A program made the translations under genes and the position numbers. Of a stretch of 12,168 bases of DNA, positions 1 to 7,127 are shown in pieces. The DNA is from Bacillota bacterium (GTDB lineage Bacteria > Bacillota > Clostridia > Oscillospirales > CAG-272). The stretch covers positions 1 through 12,168 of the forward strand of contig JAJQHI010000124.1 of the NCBI GenBank assembly GCA_021199825.1. Reading direction: 5' to 3'. The notes below the pieces were generated by a model. That model was given only the letters and a program-made list of their open reading frames with translations. It was not told the origin of the DNA and did not search any database. Every line of letters begins with the position of its first letter. Positions within the stretch are counted from its first letter, which is position 1.

Positions 1-2
1 CC

Positions 3-341
3 TGCTGCGGCGAAATTGATCCCGGCGACGGATTTTATGACTACGACACAAAATACGAAAACGACAACGCAAGCTATTTCATTCCAGCAAGAATAACGGA
101 GAAAACGTACAGCCGCATTTGCGATATTGCAAAAACGGTATTCACGAATCTTTCATGCCGCGGAATGTCGAGGATTGACTTTTTCGTTGTGGGTCGCGGT
201 GAGGATGAAAGGGTGATTTTCAATGAGATTAACACCCTGCCGGGCTTCACCTCCATAAGCATGTACCCACAGCTGATGGGCAAGTCGGGAATTCCATATA
301 AGGAGCTTATCACGCGGCTCATAGAGGGCGCGGGTGTATAA
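3..341 (+). CDS. ddl: D-alanine--D-alanine ligase, C-terminal part (5' truncated by window edge)
   Basis: ATP-grasp ligase that joins two D-alanines in the cytoplasm for peptidoglycan precursor synthesis. Only the last 112 residues are present; the reading frame is open from base 3 to the TAA at 339-341. The omega-loop motif FYDYDTKY is visible at about window bases 36-60. Its final Tyr is the residue that in the family favours D-Ala as second substrate, whereas D-Ala-D-Lac ligases usually carry Phe there, so a normal D-Ala-D-Ala ligase is expected rather than a Van-type enzyme. The metal-binding set is intact: R-I-D at 171-179 and N-E-I-N at 222-233, followed by TLPGFTSISMYP, the classic Ddl C-terminal signature. 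The next gene (pfkA) begins 31 bases downstream with no terminator between, so the two may be co-transcribed. The identification is secure; the N-terminal two thirds cannot be judged. Confidence 0.95.
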   Translation, partial: CCGEIDPGDGFYDYDTKYENDNASYFIPARITEKTYSRICDIAKTVFTNLSCRGMSRIDFFVVGRGEDERVIFNEINTLPGFTSISMYPQLMGKSGIPYKELITRLIEGAGV

Positions 342-372
342 AAGATCTTATTATAAATAAAGGAGATACATC

Positions 373-1434
373 ATGTCGGAATTCAAAAAAATCGGAGTAC
401 TCACATCAGGGGGAGATTCCCCGGGAATGAACGCAGCGGTGCGCGCTGTTGTGCGTTCCGCCATTGAGCGCGGCGTTGAGGTTTACGGAATTTATAAGGG
501 CTATCGCGGTCTGATAGACAACGAAATGAAGAAGTTTTCCTACCGCGACGTATCCGGCTGCCTTGAGAAGGGCGGTACTATCCTTTATTCTGACCGCTGC
601 CACAGATTCCGCTCGCTTGAGGGACAGCAGCAGGCAGCCCGCACGTGCCGTGAAAACGGCATTGACGGAATTGTCGTTATCGGAGGTGACGGAACGTTCC
701 GCGGCGGCGTTGACCTGACGGCTCAGGGAATACCCACCATAGGAATTCCCGGAACTATCGACAACGACATTACATCGACTGATTACACAATTGGATTTGA
801 TACCGCGGTCAATACATCAATCTCCATGGTTGACCGCCTTCGCGATACATGCGAATCGCACGCAAGGGCGAATGTCGTTGAGGTTATGGGACGCGATGCC
901 GGTGATATAGCTATCGAGGTCGGCATTTCGTGCGGTGCTATCGCTATTGCAATCAAGGAAATTGCATTTGACGAGGAGGCTTTCCTCAAAAAAATCTCCG
1001 ACGGTGTGAAGAGCGGTAAGCGCCACTTCATCGTTATTGTTTCGGAGGGACTTGGAGATTATTCCGAAAAGCTTGCCAAGCTCATACCTGAGGCTACGGG
1101 CGTTGAAACGCGCTTTGCACGTCTTGCGCACGTTGTTCGCGGCGGCGCGCCGACGCTTCGCGACAGAATGCTGGCGACACGCATGGGAGACCGCGCGGTG
1201 CAGTGCCTGCTTCAGGGGGAGGCGAACCTTGTTATGTGCGAACGCAACGGTGAAATCACGCCTATGGACATTACATACGCTCTGAAGCTTGACCGTATGT
1301 ATAAGGGAAAGCTTGAGGAGGGAGAGCTTCGCGGTTACTCTCTTGCCGACATTTCGGAAATGCGCCATATGTGCAACGAAAAGCGAGAGGCTATGAGGTA
1401 CATGTACGACCTCGCCGACAGGCTTTCGATGTAA
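373..1434 (+). CDS. pfkA: ATP-dependent 6-phosphofructokinase
   Basis: Cytoplasmic glycolytic enzyme converting fructose-6-phosphate and ATP to fructose-1,6-bisphosphate. The 353-residue protein starts at an ATG 7 bases after AGGAG (361-365). Visible motifs are GGDSPGMNAAVR (13-24), the nucleotide-site GGDGT (104-108), PGTIDND (126-132, catalytic base D130), MGR (172-174), the sugar-phosphate residue E225, R247 in ETR, and H253/R256 in HVVRGG. Gly at the position after GGD (107) and Gly127 in PGTIDND are the ATP-type residues; PPi-dependent enzymes normally have Asp and Lys at these two places. The protein is about 30 residues longer than the 320-residue E. coli enzyme, with a charged, probably helical tail, as in other clostridial PFKs. 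It sits right after ddl and is closed by a hairpin terminator at 1474. Identification is firm; allosteric behaviour cannot be read from the sequence. Confidence 0.97.
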   Translation: MSEFKKIGVLTSGGDSPGMNAAVRAVVRSAIERGVEVYGIYKGYRGLIDNEMKKFSYRDVSGCLEKGGTILYSDRCHRFRSLEGQQQAARTCRENGIDGIVVIGGDGTFRGGVDLTAQGIPTIGIPGTIDNDITSTDYTIGFDTAVNTSISMVDRLRDTCESHARANVVEVMGRDAGDIAIEVGISCGAIAIAIKEIAFDEEAFLKKISDGVKSGKRHFIVIVSEGLGDYSEKLAKLIPEATGVETRFARLAHVVRGGAPTLRDRMLATRMGDRAVQCLLQGEANLVMCERNGEITPMDITYALKLDRMYKGKLEEGELRGYSLADISEMRHMCNEKREAMRYMYDLADRLSM

Positions 1435-1473
1435 TCGGAACATGCGGATAAAGCGTTATAAAATAATCTGCAG

Positions 1474-1511
1474 ACACAGCGGTGATAACTGTCACCGCTG
1501 TGTACTGTTTT
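1474..1511 (+). terminator. Rho-independent terminator after pfkA
   Basis: A perfect 12-bp stem pairs 1474-1485 (ACACAGCGGTGA) with 1492-1503 (TCACCGCTGTGT) across a 6-base loop. A short T run at 1508-1511 follows. It lies 40 bases after the pfkA stop and upstream of the next promoter, so it probably ends the ddl-pfkA transcript. Confidence 0.85.
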
Positions 1512-1568
1512 GTGGGATAGCTTGCTGTGCCTGAACTGAAGAGTGCACGAAAATTAACAAATCGGCGC

Positions 1569-1597
1569 TTGACCACTGCTTGAATAGCTGATATAGT
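1569..1597 (+). promoter_or_regulatory. Sigma-A-type promoter for the 1633-2604 membrane protein gene
   Basis: The -35 box is TTGACC (1569-1574) and the -10 box TATAGT (1592-1597), with an ideal 17-base spacer. Transcription would begin near 1604, giving a leader of about 30 bases before the ATG at 1633. The rest of the gap from 1512 to 1568 shows nothing I can name. Confidence 0.7.
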
Positions 1598-1632
1598 ATT
1601 ATACCACATTGTTTTTTCGCACGAGGTGCAGA

Positions 1633-2604
1633 ATGAAGGACGAAAACATGAATAATCCCGCCGAGGGGGGCGAGGACGAAAACAAAGATGAAGAACGCAC
1701 GGGGATTGACGGTGCAGGGCATAAGGAGAATAACGCGGGACGTACAGAGCGGGATTATGAAAAGCTCGAATTTAAAGGAATAAGAATGCGCCCCGATAGC
1801 GGGGATGACGAAGGGAGCTTTCGCAACAGCAAAATATATAAGTGGCTCGATAACTTTTGGTATCATCATAAGTGGAAAGTCATTGTAATCTCGTTTTTTG
1901 CTGTTATAATCGGAATATGCGCTTATCAGTATGCGTCAAGGGAGGTTCCCGACGTGTATGTCATGTATGCGGGACCTGAATATTTGTCATCCGGAGCGAC
2001 CTCAAGGCTGAAGGAGTCGCTGCGCACGGTTATGGAGGACTATAACGGGGACGGTGAAACCGGAATTACGATGGTTACGCTCGTTTGTGTGTCAGATGAT
2101 GAAATTGAGGAGATGAAGGCGGAGGCCATCGCGAACAGTGAGGAATTTTACCTTGACGTGTCGGCTAATTCGCAGAATATCAAGCAGTTCAGCATGGAAA
2201 TTTTCGCGGGCGAGTCTGTTATATGCTTGCTCGACCCATGGCTTTATGAGGATGTCCGCGATGCGGGAGGCTTCATGGAGATGTCGGAGCTTTTTACTGA
2301 GGAGGAGCTTGAAGGAGTTGAGCTTTACGATGAGTGCGGGATATATCTTTCCAGCACGAAGTTTTATAAGTATTACAGCTCTGTTTCCGTGCTCCCTGAG
2401 GACACGGTACTTTGCATCAGAAAAATTTCAACAATGTCCGTATTCAAGGGTAAGGCGAAATATGAAAAGCTTCACGAATATCATGTGAGCATGTTCCAAA
2501 GCATGGTGCTTTTTGATTACCCTGAAGGGTATGAGCTTCCCGAATCGTTTATGACCGAAGTTGAGGATACGCTTTCTCTTAAACGTAAACTTTTTACCTC
2601 ATAA
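1633..2604 (+). CDS. Hypothetical single-pass membrane protein with large extracellular domain
   Basis: I do not recognise this 323-residue protein by function. The start at ATG 1633 is chosen because GAGGTG (1623-1628) sits 4 bases upstream; an in-frame TTG at 1609 would lie almost at the predicted transcription start, and ATG 1648 is a weaker alternative. Residues 1-82 are highly charged (Asp/Glu/Lys/Asn) and look disordered. A stretch ending in WYHHKWK precedes one hydrophobic helix at about 83-103, so the positive-inside rule predicts an N-terminus in the cytoplasm. The roughly 220-residue C-terminal part would be outside; it contains YNGDGETGI and alternating predicted strands and helices. 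A short aromatic/Lys-rich stretch before a single helix is a layout I associate with uncharacterised clostridial membrane proteins. No catalytic motif is evident. It has its own promoter, and no hairpin separates it from the following lipoprotein promoter. Confidence 0.8.
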   Translation: MKDENMNNPAEGGEDENKDEERTGIDGAGHKENNAGRTERDYEKLEFKGIRMRPDSGDDEGSFRNSKIYKWLDNFWYHHKWKVIVISFFAVIIGICAYQYASREVPDVYVMYAGPEYLSSGATSRLKESLRTVMEDYNGDGETGITMVTLVCVSDDEIEEMKAEAIANSEEFYLDVSANSQNIKQFSMEIFAGESVICLLDPWLYEDVRDAGGFMEMSELFTEEELEGVELYDECGIYLSSTKFYKYYSSVSVLPEDTVLCIRKISTMSVFKGKAKYEKLHEYHVSMFQSMVLFDYPEGYELPESFMTEVEDTLSLKRKLFTS

Positions 2605-2659
2605 CTCAGTAATGTTCATGAAATGACCTATTTTTGCGTGATTATTTTTTGATTGGCAC

Positions 2660-2689
2660 TTGACATCGTGGTGAGGTATATGTTAAAAT
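2660..2689 (+). promoter_or_regulatory. Sigma-A-type promoter for the lipoprotein pair
   Basis: A perfect -35 box TTGACA (2660-2665) is followed 18 bases later by TAAAAT (2684-2689; five of six match TATAAT). Transcription would begin near 2696, giving a leader of about 60 bases to the first lipoprotein start. No comparable promoter is seen in the 74-base gap before the second lipoprotein, so both genes are probably read from here. Confidence 0.75.
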
Positions 2690-2743
2690 CAATATACCAC
2701 AACAGACGATGTACTCATTGCTGATAACGAAAAAATAATGCAT

Positions 2744-2748
2744 GGAGG
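2744..2748 (+). promoter_or_regulatory. Ribosome binding site that fixes the first lipoprotein start
   Basis: GGAGG lies 9 bases before ATG 2758. An in-frame TTG at 2749 directly abuts it and would have no spacing. Starting at 2758 also gives a clean lipoprotein signal peptide (MKKFTALLLA...). Confidence 0.85.
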
Positions 2749-2757
2749 TTGATTGCA

Positions 2758-4203
2758 ATGAAGAAGTTTACGGCGCTTTTGCTGGCGCTCATGATGGTCG
2801 TGTCGCTTTTTGCCGCGTGCGGCGACGATACGGGAAACGATGTCCTTTTGAACGATGAAAGTGACGATACGGGCACTGAAACCGCAAAGGACAGCGCAGA
2901 CGGCACCGATGAGGCGGATGTGACAACGGAGTATGAATATGAACCTGACCCCGAAGGACTTTATTCCGGAATGGTGGGCATCGGCTCAAACGGCGCATCC
3001 GCTATGTTTAAGTCTCTCATTGTAACCGACATGAACAAAAACAAGGAGACATGGAACGCGGAGCTCGATGAGCTTGAGGACCCGCTGGCGGACTGGAGCT
3101 ATGCTACCGTTCTTGACGGCGCGTGGGATTCGACCTCAGGCGGAGTATCCGTGACTTCATGGAGCGACTCTGCGACCGAGGATGAGACGTCTGATGAGAC
3201 GGAGGCTGAGGATGACAGCTACAAGGTCATAAGCGTTGACGGCGGCAATACCGGTGTTATGGCTTATGCGGGCAACAGCCTGTGGAATTACGTTCAGTTC
3301 AAGTTCCAGACAAACATCACCGAGCTTGAAGGCGGAATGATATTCTATTTCTGCGTGACCGACGAGAACAATTATTATGCGTGCGTTGCAGACGAGGACA
3401 GCATAACGGTATATCAGGTTTTAAATGGCGTTTCAACCACGCTTGATTCCGTAATATATACGGTTCCGATAGAGGAATGGTTCTGGTGCTCCGCTACAAT
3501 TTACACAACGCATATCAGAATTTATATTGACGGCACCATGCTCTTTGACCTCTTTGCTGAGGTTTCCGATCCTTATTACGGATCTGTCGGCATCGGTCAG
3601 TGGTCGACGGCGAACACGTTTGACAATCTTGTTGTCACAAGCAATGAGACGGACGAGGTTATTTACGAAAACGATTTCTCCGACTCCTCGACAATCTCCG
3701 ATTTCACGTTCCTGAACGGATACGGCGGAAACTGGGATACGGAGGTTACGGATGATGACGGCAGCACACATACCGTGGCAGACGTATGGCAGGAATACTG
3801 GGTTATAGAGGATGATGAGGATGACGAGCATGGCGGCGTTCTATCATGCACGAACTCAAGCTATTACGGCGGTTGCCTTGTTGTAACTGAGGGCATTGCC
3901 AACGCGAATTGGACGAACTACACGCTTGATGTTGATGTGCGCCGCAATTCGGGCTCTGAGTGCTGGCTTGTAGTATTCAACTACATCACCGAGAACGATT
4001 ATGCGTGGTTCAATATTGGCGGCTGGTCAAATTCAAGCACGACGTTTAAGTATGTCGTCAACGGAAGCGGAACAAACCTTGATTTGGTTAGTGATACTTA
4101 TGAGACAGACGTATGGTATCATGTCACAATCATCGTGAAGCCCGACCTTATTCTCGGATATGTTGACGGTGAGCTTATCCTCACGATGACGTACAGCTTT
4201 TAA
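2758..4203 (+). CDS. Surface lipoprotein with two tandem jelly-roll (LamG/DUF1080-like) domains, paralog 1
   Basis: Predicted cell-surface lipoprotein of 481 residues. The signal peptide MKKFTALLLALMMVVSLFAAC has a lipobox (FAAC), so Cys21 would be lipidated and the protein tethered outside the membrane. An acidic Thr/Asp-rich linker (about 22-60) follows. Then come an orphan segment with YSGMVGIG and a Phe-x-x-Leu strand (about 64-85), a first beta-sandwich (to about 315, with IFYFCVTDENNYYACV and WFWCSATI) and a second (about 320-481, with ECWLVVFNYITENDYAWFNIGGWSN spread over its core). The GGWSN signature resembles the beta-sandwich domain found in GH51 arabinofuranosidases and in DUF1080 (3-keto-disaccharide hydrolase) proteins, which suggests carbohydrate binding; I see no catalytic motif. 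The last domain stops at YVDGELILTM, before the usual closing strands. Acidic DDDG turns could bind calcium. It is followed 74 bases later by its paralog. Export and fold type are fairly sure; the ligand is unknown. Confidence 0.85.
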   Translation: MKKFTALLLALMMVVSLFAACGDDTGNDVLLNDESDDTGTETAKDSADGTDEADVTTEYEYEPDPEGLYSGMVGIGSNGASAMFKSLIVTDMNKNKETWNAELDELEDPLADWSYATVLDGAWDSTSGGVSVTSWSDSATEDETSDETEAEDDSYKVISVDGGNTGVMAYAGNSLWNYVQFKFQTNITELEGGMIFYFCVTDENNYYACVADEDSITVYQVLNGVSTTLDSVIYTVPIEEWFWCSATIYTTHIRIYIDGTMLFDLFAEVSDPYYGSVGIGQWSTANTFDNLVVTSNETDEVIYENDFSDSSTISDFTFLNGYGGNWDTEVTDDDGSTHTVADVWQEYWVIEDDEDDEHGGVLSCTNSSYYGGCLVVTEGIANANWTNYTLDVDVRRNSGSECWLVVFNYITENDYAWFNIGGWSNSSTTFKYVVNGSGTNLDLVSDTYETDVWYHVTIIVKPDLILGYVDGELILTMTYSF

Positions 4204-4261
4204 TGAAGAGCACGTCAAAAATTAATGCTTTCATTGTACAAGTGATAAATTAAATCAATGC

Positions 4262-4268
4262 AAGGAGG
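4262..4268 (+). promoter_or_regulatory. Ribosome binding site that fixes the second lipoprotein start
   Basis: AAGGAGG is 9 bases before ATG 4278, the same geometry as in the first paralog; the in-frame TTG at 4269 abuts it and is unlikely. The region from the ribosome site through the signal peptide is almost base-for-base the same in both paralogs, a sign of duplication that carried the translation start along. Confidence 0.85.
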
Positions 4269-4277
4269 TTGGTTACA

Positions 4278-5729
4278 ATGAAGAGATTTACGGCGCTTTT
4301 ATTGGCGCTCATGATGGTCGTGTCGCTTTTCGCTGCATGCAGCGACAGCAACGACCCTGATGTTCTTATTGGAGGAGAAAGCGACGACTCCGAAACGGCA
4401 TCAAACGGAGGCTCGGATGACACCGATGAGGCGGATGTTACAACAGCATATATATACGAGCCTGATCCCGAAGGACAGTATTCGGGAATGATAGGCATCG
4501 GTTCAAACGGTGCCGCTGTAATGTTCAAGAATCTCACGGTGAGCGACATGAACAAAAACAGGGAAACGTGGAACTCAGGACTCGATGAGCTTGAGGACCC
4601 GCTTGCCGACTGGAGCTACGCGACCGCTCTTGGCGGCGATTGGGATTCGACATCAGGCAGCGTATCGGTAGTTTCATGGACAGATCCCACCGATGAGGAG
4701 GAAACGTCCGACGAGACAACGGAAGAGGCTGAGAGCTACAATGTATTCAGCATTGAGGGCGGCAGCACAGGTGTTATGGCTTACACGGGCAATAATCTTT
4801 GGAACTACGTTCAGTATAAGTTCCAGACCTATGTTACCGACATCGGTGACGGCATTGTTTTCTACTTCTGCGTTACGGATGAGAGCAATTACTATGCCTG
4901 CGTTATAGGCGAGGATGACAACACAATGATGACCGTTTATCAGGTATCAAACGGCGTTGTGACTGAGATTGAGTCAATGCTCTATCAGGTTCCGACTGAT
5001 GAGTGGTTCTGGTGCTCCGCTACGGTTTATCTTGACCACATCAGAATTTACATTGCAGGCATGATGCTCTTTGATCTGTTTGCAACATCAACGACGACCG
5101 ATACGTACTACGGTTCCGTAGGTCTTGGTCAGTGGTCAACGGCAAACACCTTTGACAATCTTGTTGTCACAAGCAATGAGACGGGCGAGGTCATCTATGA
5201 AAACGATTTCTCTGACGCGTCAACAATTTCCGACTTCACGTTCATGAACGGTTCAGGCGGAAACTGGGATACGGAGGAGACTGACGACGACGGCAACACA
5301 TACACTATGGCGGATGTTTGGCAGCAGTACTGGGTAATCGAGGACAGCGGCGACTCTGACCATGGCTCAGCTCTTACCTGCACGACATCAGATTACTATG
5401 GCGGTATTGTTTCCGTTACCGAGGGTATCGGCAACGAAGAGTGGGCTGACTACACGATTGATGTTGACGTTCGCCGTGACAGCGGTGCTGAGTGCTGGCT
5501 TGTAATCTTCAACTGCATTACGGTAAACGACTACGCATGGTTCAATATCGGCGGTTGGTCGAACACAGCTACAACCTTCGAATATGTTGTTGACGGTTCA
5601 AAGACAACGCTTTCAACAGTCAGCGACGTATATGAGACAGGCGAATGGTATCATGTAACCCTCATCGTTAAGCCTGGTATCGTTTACGGATACGTGGACG
5701 GCGAGCTTATCATGACATATTCTTCATGA
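4278..5729 (+). CDS. Surface lipoprotein with two tandem jelly-roll (LamG/DUF1080-like) domains, paralog 2
   Basis: Paralog of the preceding gene, 483 residues. The signal peptide is the same save K3R, and Cys21 is the lipidation site. Domain order is the same: acidic linker, orphan segment YSGMIGIG...FKNLTVSD, first beta-sandwich (IVFYFCVTDESNYYACV, WFWCSAT), second beta-sandwich (ECWLVIFN, YAWFNIGGWSN). It also ends early, at YVDGELIMTYSS. The differences are spread through the protein. A 4-residue insertion lies in the first domain (GEDDNTMMTVYQV against DEDSITVYQV), and the loop before YYGSVG is changed. Conservation is strongest at the domain joint (WSTANTFDNLVVTSNET). This suggests the two proteins keep one fold but vary their exposed loops, as expected if they bind different or partner ligands. 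It is probably co-transcribed with paralog 1 and ended by the hairpin at 5770. Carbohydrate binding is inferred from fold only. Confidence 0.85.
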   Translation: MKRFTALLLALMMVVSLFAACSDSNDPDVLIGGESDDSETASNGGSDDTDEADVTTAYIYEPDPEGQYSGMIGIGSNGAAVMFKNLTVSDMNKNRETWNSGLDELEDPLADWSYATALGGDWDSTSGSVSVVSWTDPTDEEETSDETTEEAESYNVFSIEGGSTGVMAYTGNNLWNYVQYKFQTYVTDIGDGIVFYFCVTDESNYYACVIGEDDNTMMTVYQVSNGVVTEIESMLYQVPTDEWFWCSATVYLDHIRIYIAGMMLFDLFATSTTTDTYYGSVGLGQWSTANTFDNLVVTSNETGEVIYENDFSDASTISDFTFMNGSGGNWDTEETDDDGNTYTMADVWQQYWVIEDSGDSDHGSALTCTTSDYYGGIVSVTEGIGNEEWADYTIDVDVRRDSGAECWLVIFNCITVNDYAWFNIGGWSNTATTFEYVVDGSKTTLSTVSDVYETGEWYHVTLIVKPGIVYGYVDGELIMTYSS

Positions 5730-5769
5730 CTGTTTGAATGAATAAATAAGCCACAGAGCTTTGATAAAT

Positions 5770-5807
5770 GGGCACCTCCGGGAGAAAATCTCGGCGGTGC
5801 CCGTTTT
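5770..5807 (+). terminator. Rho-independent terminator after the lipoprotein pair
   Basis: The arms GGGCACC (5770-5776) and GGTGCCC (5796-5802) pair. After one mismatch the stem is extended by CCG/CGG and AGA/TCT, with an A-rich tip. GTTTTCATTTT follows. It lies 40 bases after the stop codon of paralog 2. Confidence 0.85.
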
Positions 5808-5832
5808 CATTTTGGGGACAGGACTCTTCTAT

Positions 5833-5880
5833 TGGGCAATCTGCACAAAAGAAAGCCGCCCTTTTTGTGCAAAGTGCCCA
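5833..5880. repeat. Two-part inverted repeat between terminator and promoter
   Basis: The outer arms TGGGCA (5833-5838) and TGCCCA (5875-5880) enclose a 3x3 internal loop. The inner arms TGCACAAAA (5842-5850) and TTTTGTGCA (5863-5871) close a loop of about 12 bases. No T run follows on either strand, so it is not a standard terminator. It ends 16 bases before the -35 box of the next promoter and could be an operator or a small mobile remnant. Confidence 0.5.
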
Positions 5881-5896
5881 TAAAATAATTTAGGTG

Positions 5897-5926
5897 TTGA
5901 CAAAGCTCCCTGTCTCATGTTATACT
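5897..5926 (+). promoter_or_regulatory. Sigma-A-type promoter for the LamG protein / metallopeptidase operon
   Basis: A perfect -35 box TTGACA (5897-5902) is followed 18 bases later by TATACT (5921-5926). The start would be near 5933, leaving a leader of about 93 bases. In the leader TGTCCG occurs twice (5948-5953 and 5965-5970), and its complement CGGACA once (5989-5994), 16 bases before the ribosome site GGAGG (6011-6015). Confidence 0.8.
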
Positions 5927-6025
5927 TATACTTAAGAAACTGCGAAATGTCCGCGCGGGTCCAGTGTCCGAGCGAGAGGCATAAAGTACGGACAAATATT
6001 ATTTTTTATCGGAGGTTTAATACCA

Positions 6026-7126
6026 ATGAAAAGAACGTTTTCACTGCTTTTAGCGGTGACATTTGTGTTCACTCTCATGGCATCCATGGGAATCGGAGCC
6101 GCGGCGGCTGACACCACGTCAGATCTTATAGGCTACTATAAGTTTGAGAGTGACCTGTCAAATTCCGCGAGCGAGGGCGATGAGGCGGAGTTTATCGGTC
6201 AGGGACTTTCGTCAGCATTTGACGATGAGCCTGAGCTTGAGGTTGGGTATGACGGCAATTCGTTTAATACCTATGCGGAAATCGGTGACGGTTTGAAGCT
6301 TGACTGTGTGCCGTCAGACAACACATATACGATTTCGTTCTGGGCAAAGGCTGAAACATGCGGTTTTGCTTCACCTATCATCTGGATAGGCTCTGAAACG
6401 TATAACGATGCGTCATATAACGATTGGCTTGGCATATGGGCTGATTTTGACGGCTCGTCATGGTCATCAACTCCTTCAATCGGAAGCAACGATGAATCCA
6501 ACTCCAAGGTTGGAGCTGTTCCCGAAACAGGACTTTCTGACGACTCAAGCTTTGAGTGGACGTATATTACGCTTACCGTTGAGAACGGATATGGAGTTCT
6601 CTATTTCAACGGCGTGGAGGCTGCCAACACTGTTGACGATTTCACACGCTCGCTTATTCCCTCATATGCGGGAGGCTCAAACACTGAGCTGCCGCTCATG
6701 TTTGGCGATGACGGATACGGGGACACGGCTATTTATGTTTTCGTGAACGCGTGGGATTCACCCGCAACTATGTCAATCGATGAGATTAAGGTGTACGACA
6801 GAACGCTCACATCTGATGATGTTGCGGCGCTTTATGCGGAATATGACGGTCACACCCCCTCAGAGGATGACCCCAGTTATACGGCAGCGACCGAAACCGA
6901 TGCCGCAACAACGGATGACGCCTCCGAGTCTACTGCTGCGGGCACGTCCGACAGCACGGGGACGGGCACCGCTGCTCAGACAACAGGTGCCGAAAGCGAT
7001 GACACCGGTACGAACAACGAAAACTCCGGCAATATGAACGGCGTCATGATATGGGTGATATTCGGCGTAATCTGGGCAGTGTTAATTGTGCTCATTGTAT
7101 TTGTACTTGTTAAACGGAGGAAATAA
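6026..7126 (+). CDS. Secreted LamG-domain protein with C-terminal membrane anchor
   Basis: A 366-residue surface protein. The start ATG is 10 bases after GGAGG (6011-6015). A signal peptide runs to AAA-D (cut after about residue 28). A concanavalin-type LamG (Laminin_G_3-like) domain follows at about 33-272. It begins LIGYYKFESDLSNSAS, has YTISFWAKAE and TYITLTVENGYGVLYFNG in the middle, and ends with IDEIKVYDRTLTSDDVAALY, a typical LamG closing strand. Residues about 275-335 are a Thr/Ala/Ser/Asp/Gly linker, then one hydrophobic helix (about 339-362) and the tail KRRK, so the protein would be held in the membrane with the LamG domain outside. There is no LPXTG sortase motif. Its stop is one base before the next gene's ATG, whose ribosome site lies inside this gene, implying coupled translation. 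LamG domains usually bind glycans or proteins; the ligand here is unknown. Confidence 0.88.
   Translation: MKRTFSLLLAVTFVFTLMASMGIGAAAADTTSDLIGYYKFESDLSNSASEGDEAEFIGQGLSSAFDDEPELEVGYDGNSFNTYAEIGDGLKLDCVPSDNTYTISFWAKAETCGFASPIIWIGSETYNDASYNDWLGIWADFDGSSWSSTPSIGSNDESNSKVGAVPETGLSDDSSFEWTYITLTVENGYGVLYFNGVEAANTVDDFTRSLIPSYAGGSNTELPLMFGDDGYGDTAIYVFVNAWDSPATMSIDEIKVYDRTLTSDDVAALYAEYDGHTPSEDDPSYTAATETDAATTDDASESTAAGTSDSTGTGTAAQTTGAESDDTGTNNENSGNMNGVMIWVIFGVIWAVLIVLIVFVLVKRRK
7116..7120 (+). promoter_or_regulatory. Ribosome binding site that fixes the metallopeptidase start
   Basis: GGAGG within the last codons of the LamG gene lies 7 bases before ATG 7128. Starting at 7128 gives a proper signal peptide and no gene overlap; the earlier in-frame start at 7086 would place hydrophobic codons of the upstream anchor region in front of it and has no ribosome site. 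Confidence 0.85.
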
Positions 7127-7127
7127 A

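Larger units (their letters stand above)
2744..5729 (+). repeat. Tandem gene duplication (two lipoprotein copies)
   Basis: Units 2744-4203 and 4264-5729 align from ribosome site to stop codon. Long identical stretches stand out against a diverged background: 2783-2810 with 4303-4330 (28 bases, signal peptide) and 3619-3652 with 5151-5184 (34 bases, domain joint). I did not compute overall identity. Confidence 0.8.

Noticed and set aside
3..341. Vancomycin-type D-Ala-D-Lac ligase
   Set aside because: The omega loop keeps the Tyr of D-Ala-D-Ala ligases, and the neighbour is pfkA rather than vanH/vanX-type genes.
817..1443. Long open frame (208 codons) on the minus strand across pfkA
   Set aside because: It lies wholly opposite a well-supported pfkA, has no ribosome site, and its translation resembles no protein; it is a shadow of the pfkA codon pattern.
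4204..4277. A separate promoter for the second lipoprotein
   Set aside because: TTGTAC and AT-rich stretches are present, but none form a -35/-10 pair with acceptable spacing.
5942..6010. A possible riboswitch in the leader before the LamG gene
   Set aside because: No known aptamer core or terminator/anti-terminator pair could be recognised; only short complementary hexamers are present.
6900..7126. Possible sortase (LPXTG) anchor in the LamG protein
   Set aside because: There is no LPXTG-like motif before the hydrophobic helix; the linker runs directly into the membrane segment and KRRK, so simple membrane anchoring is preferred.
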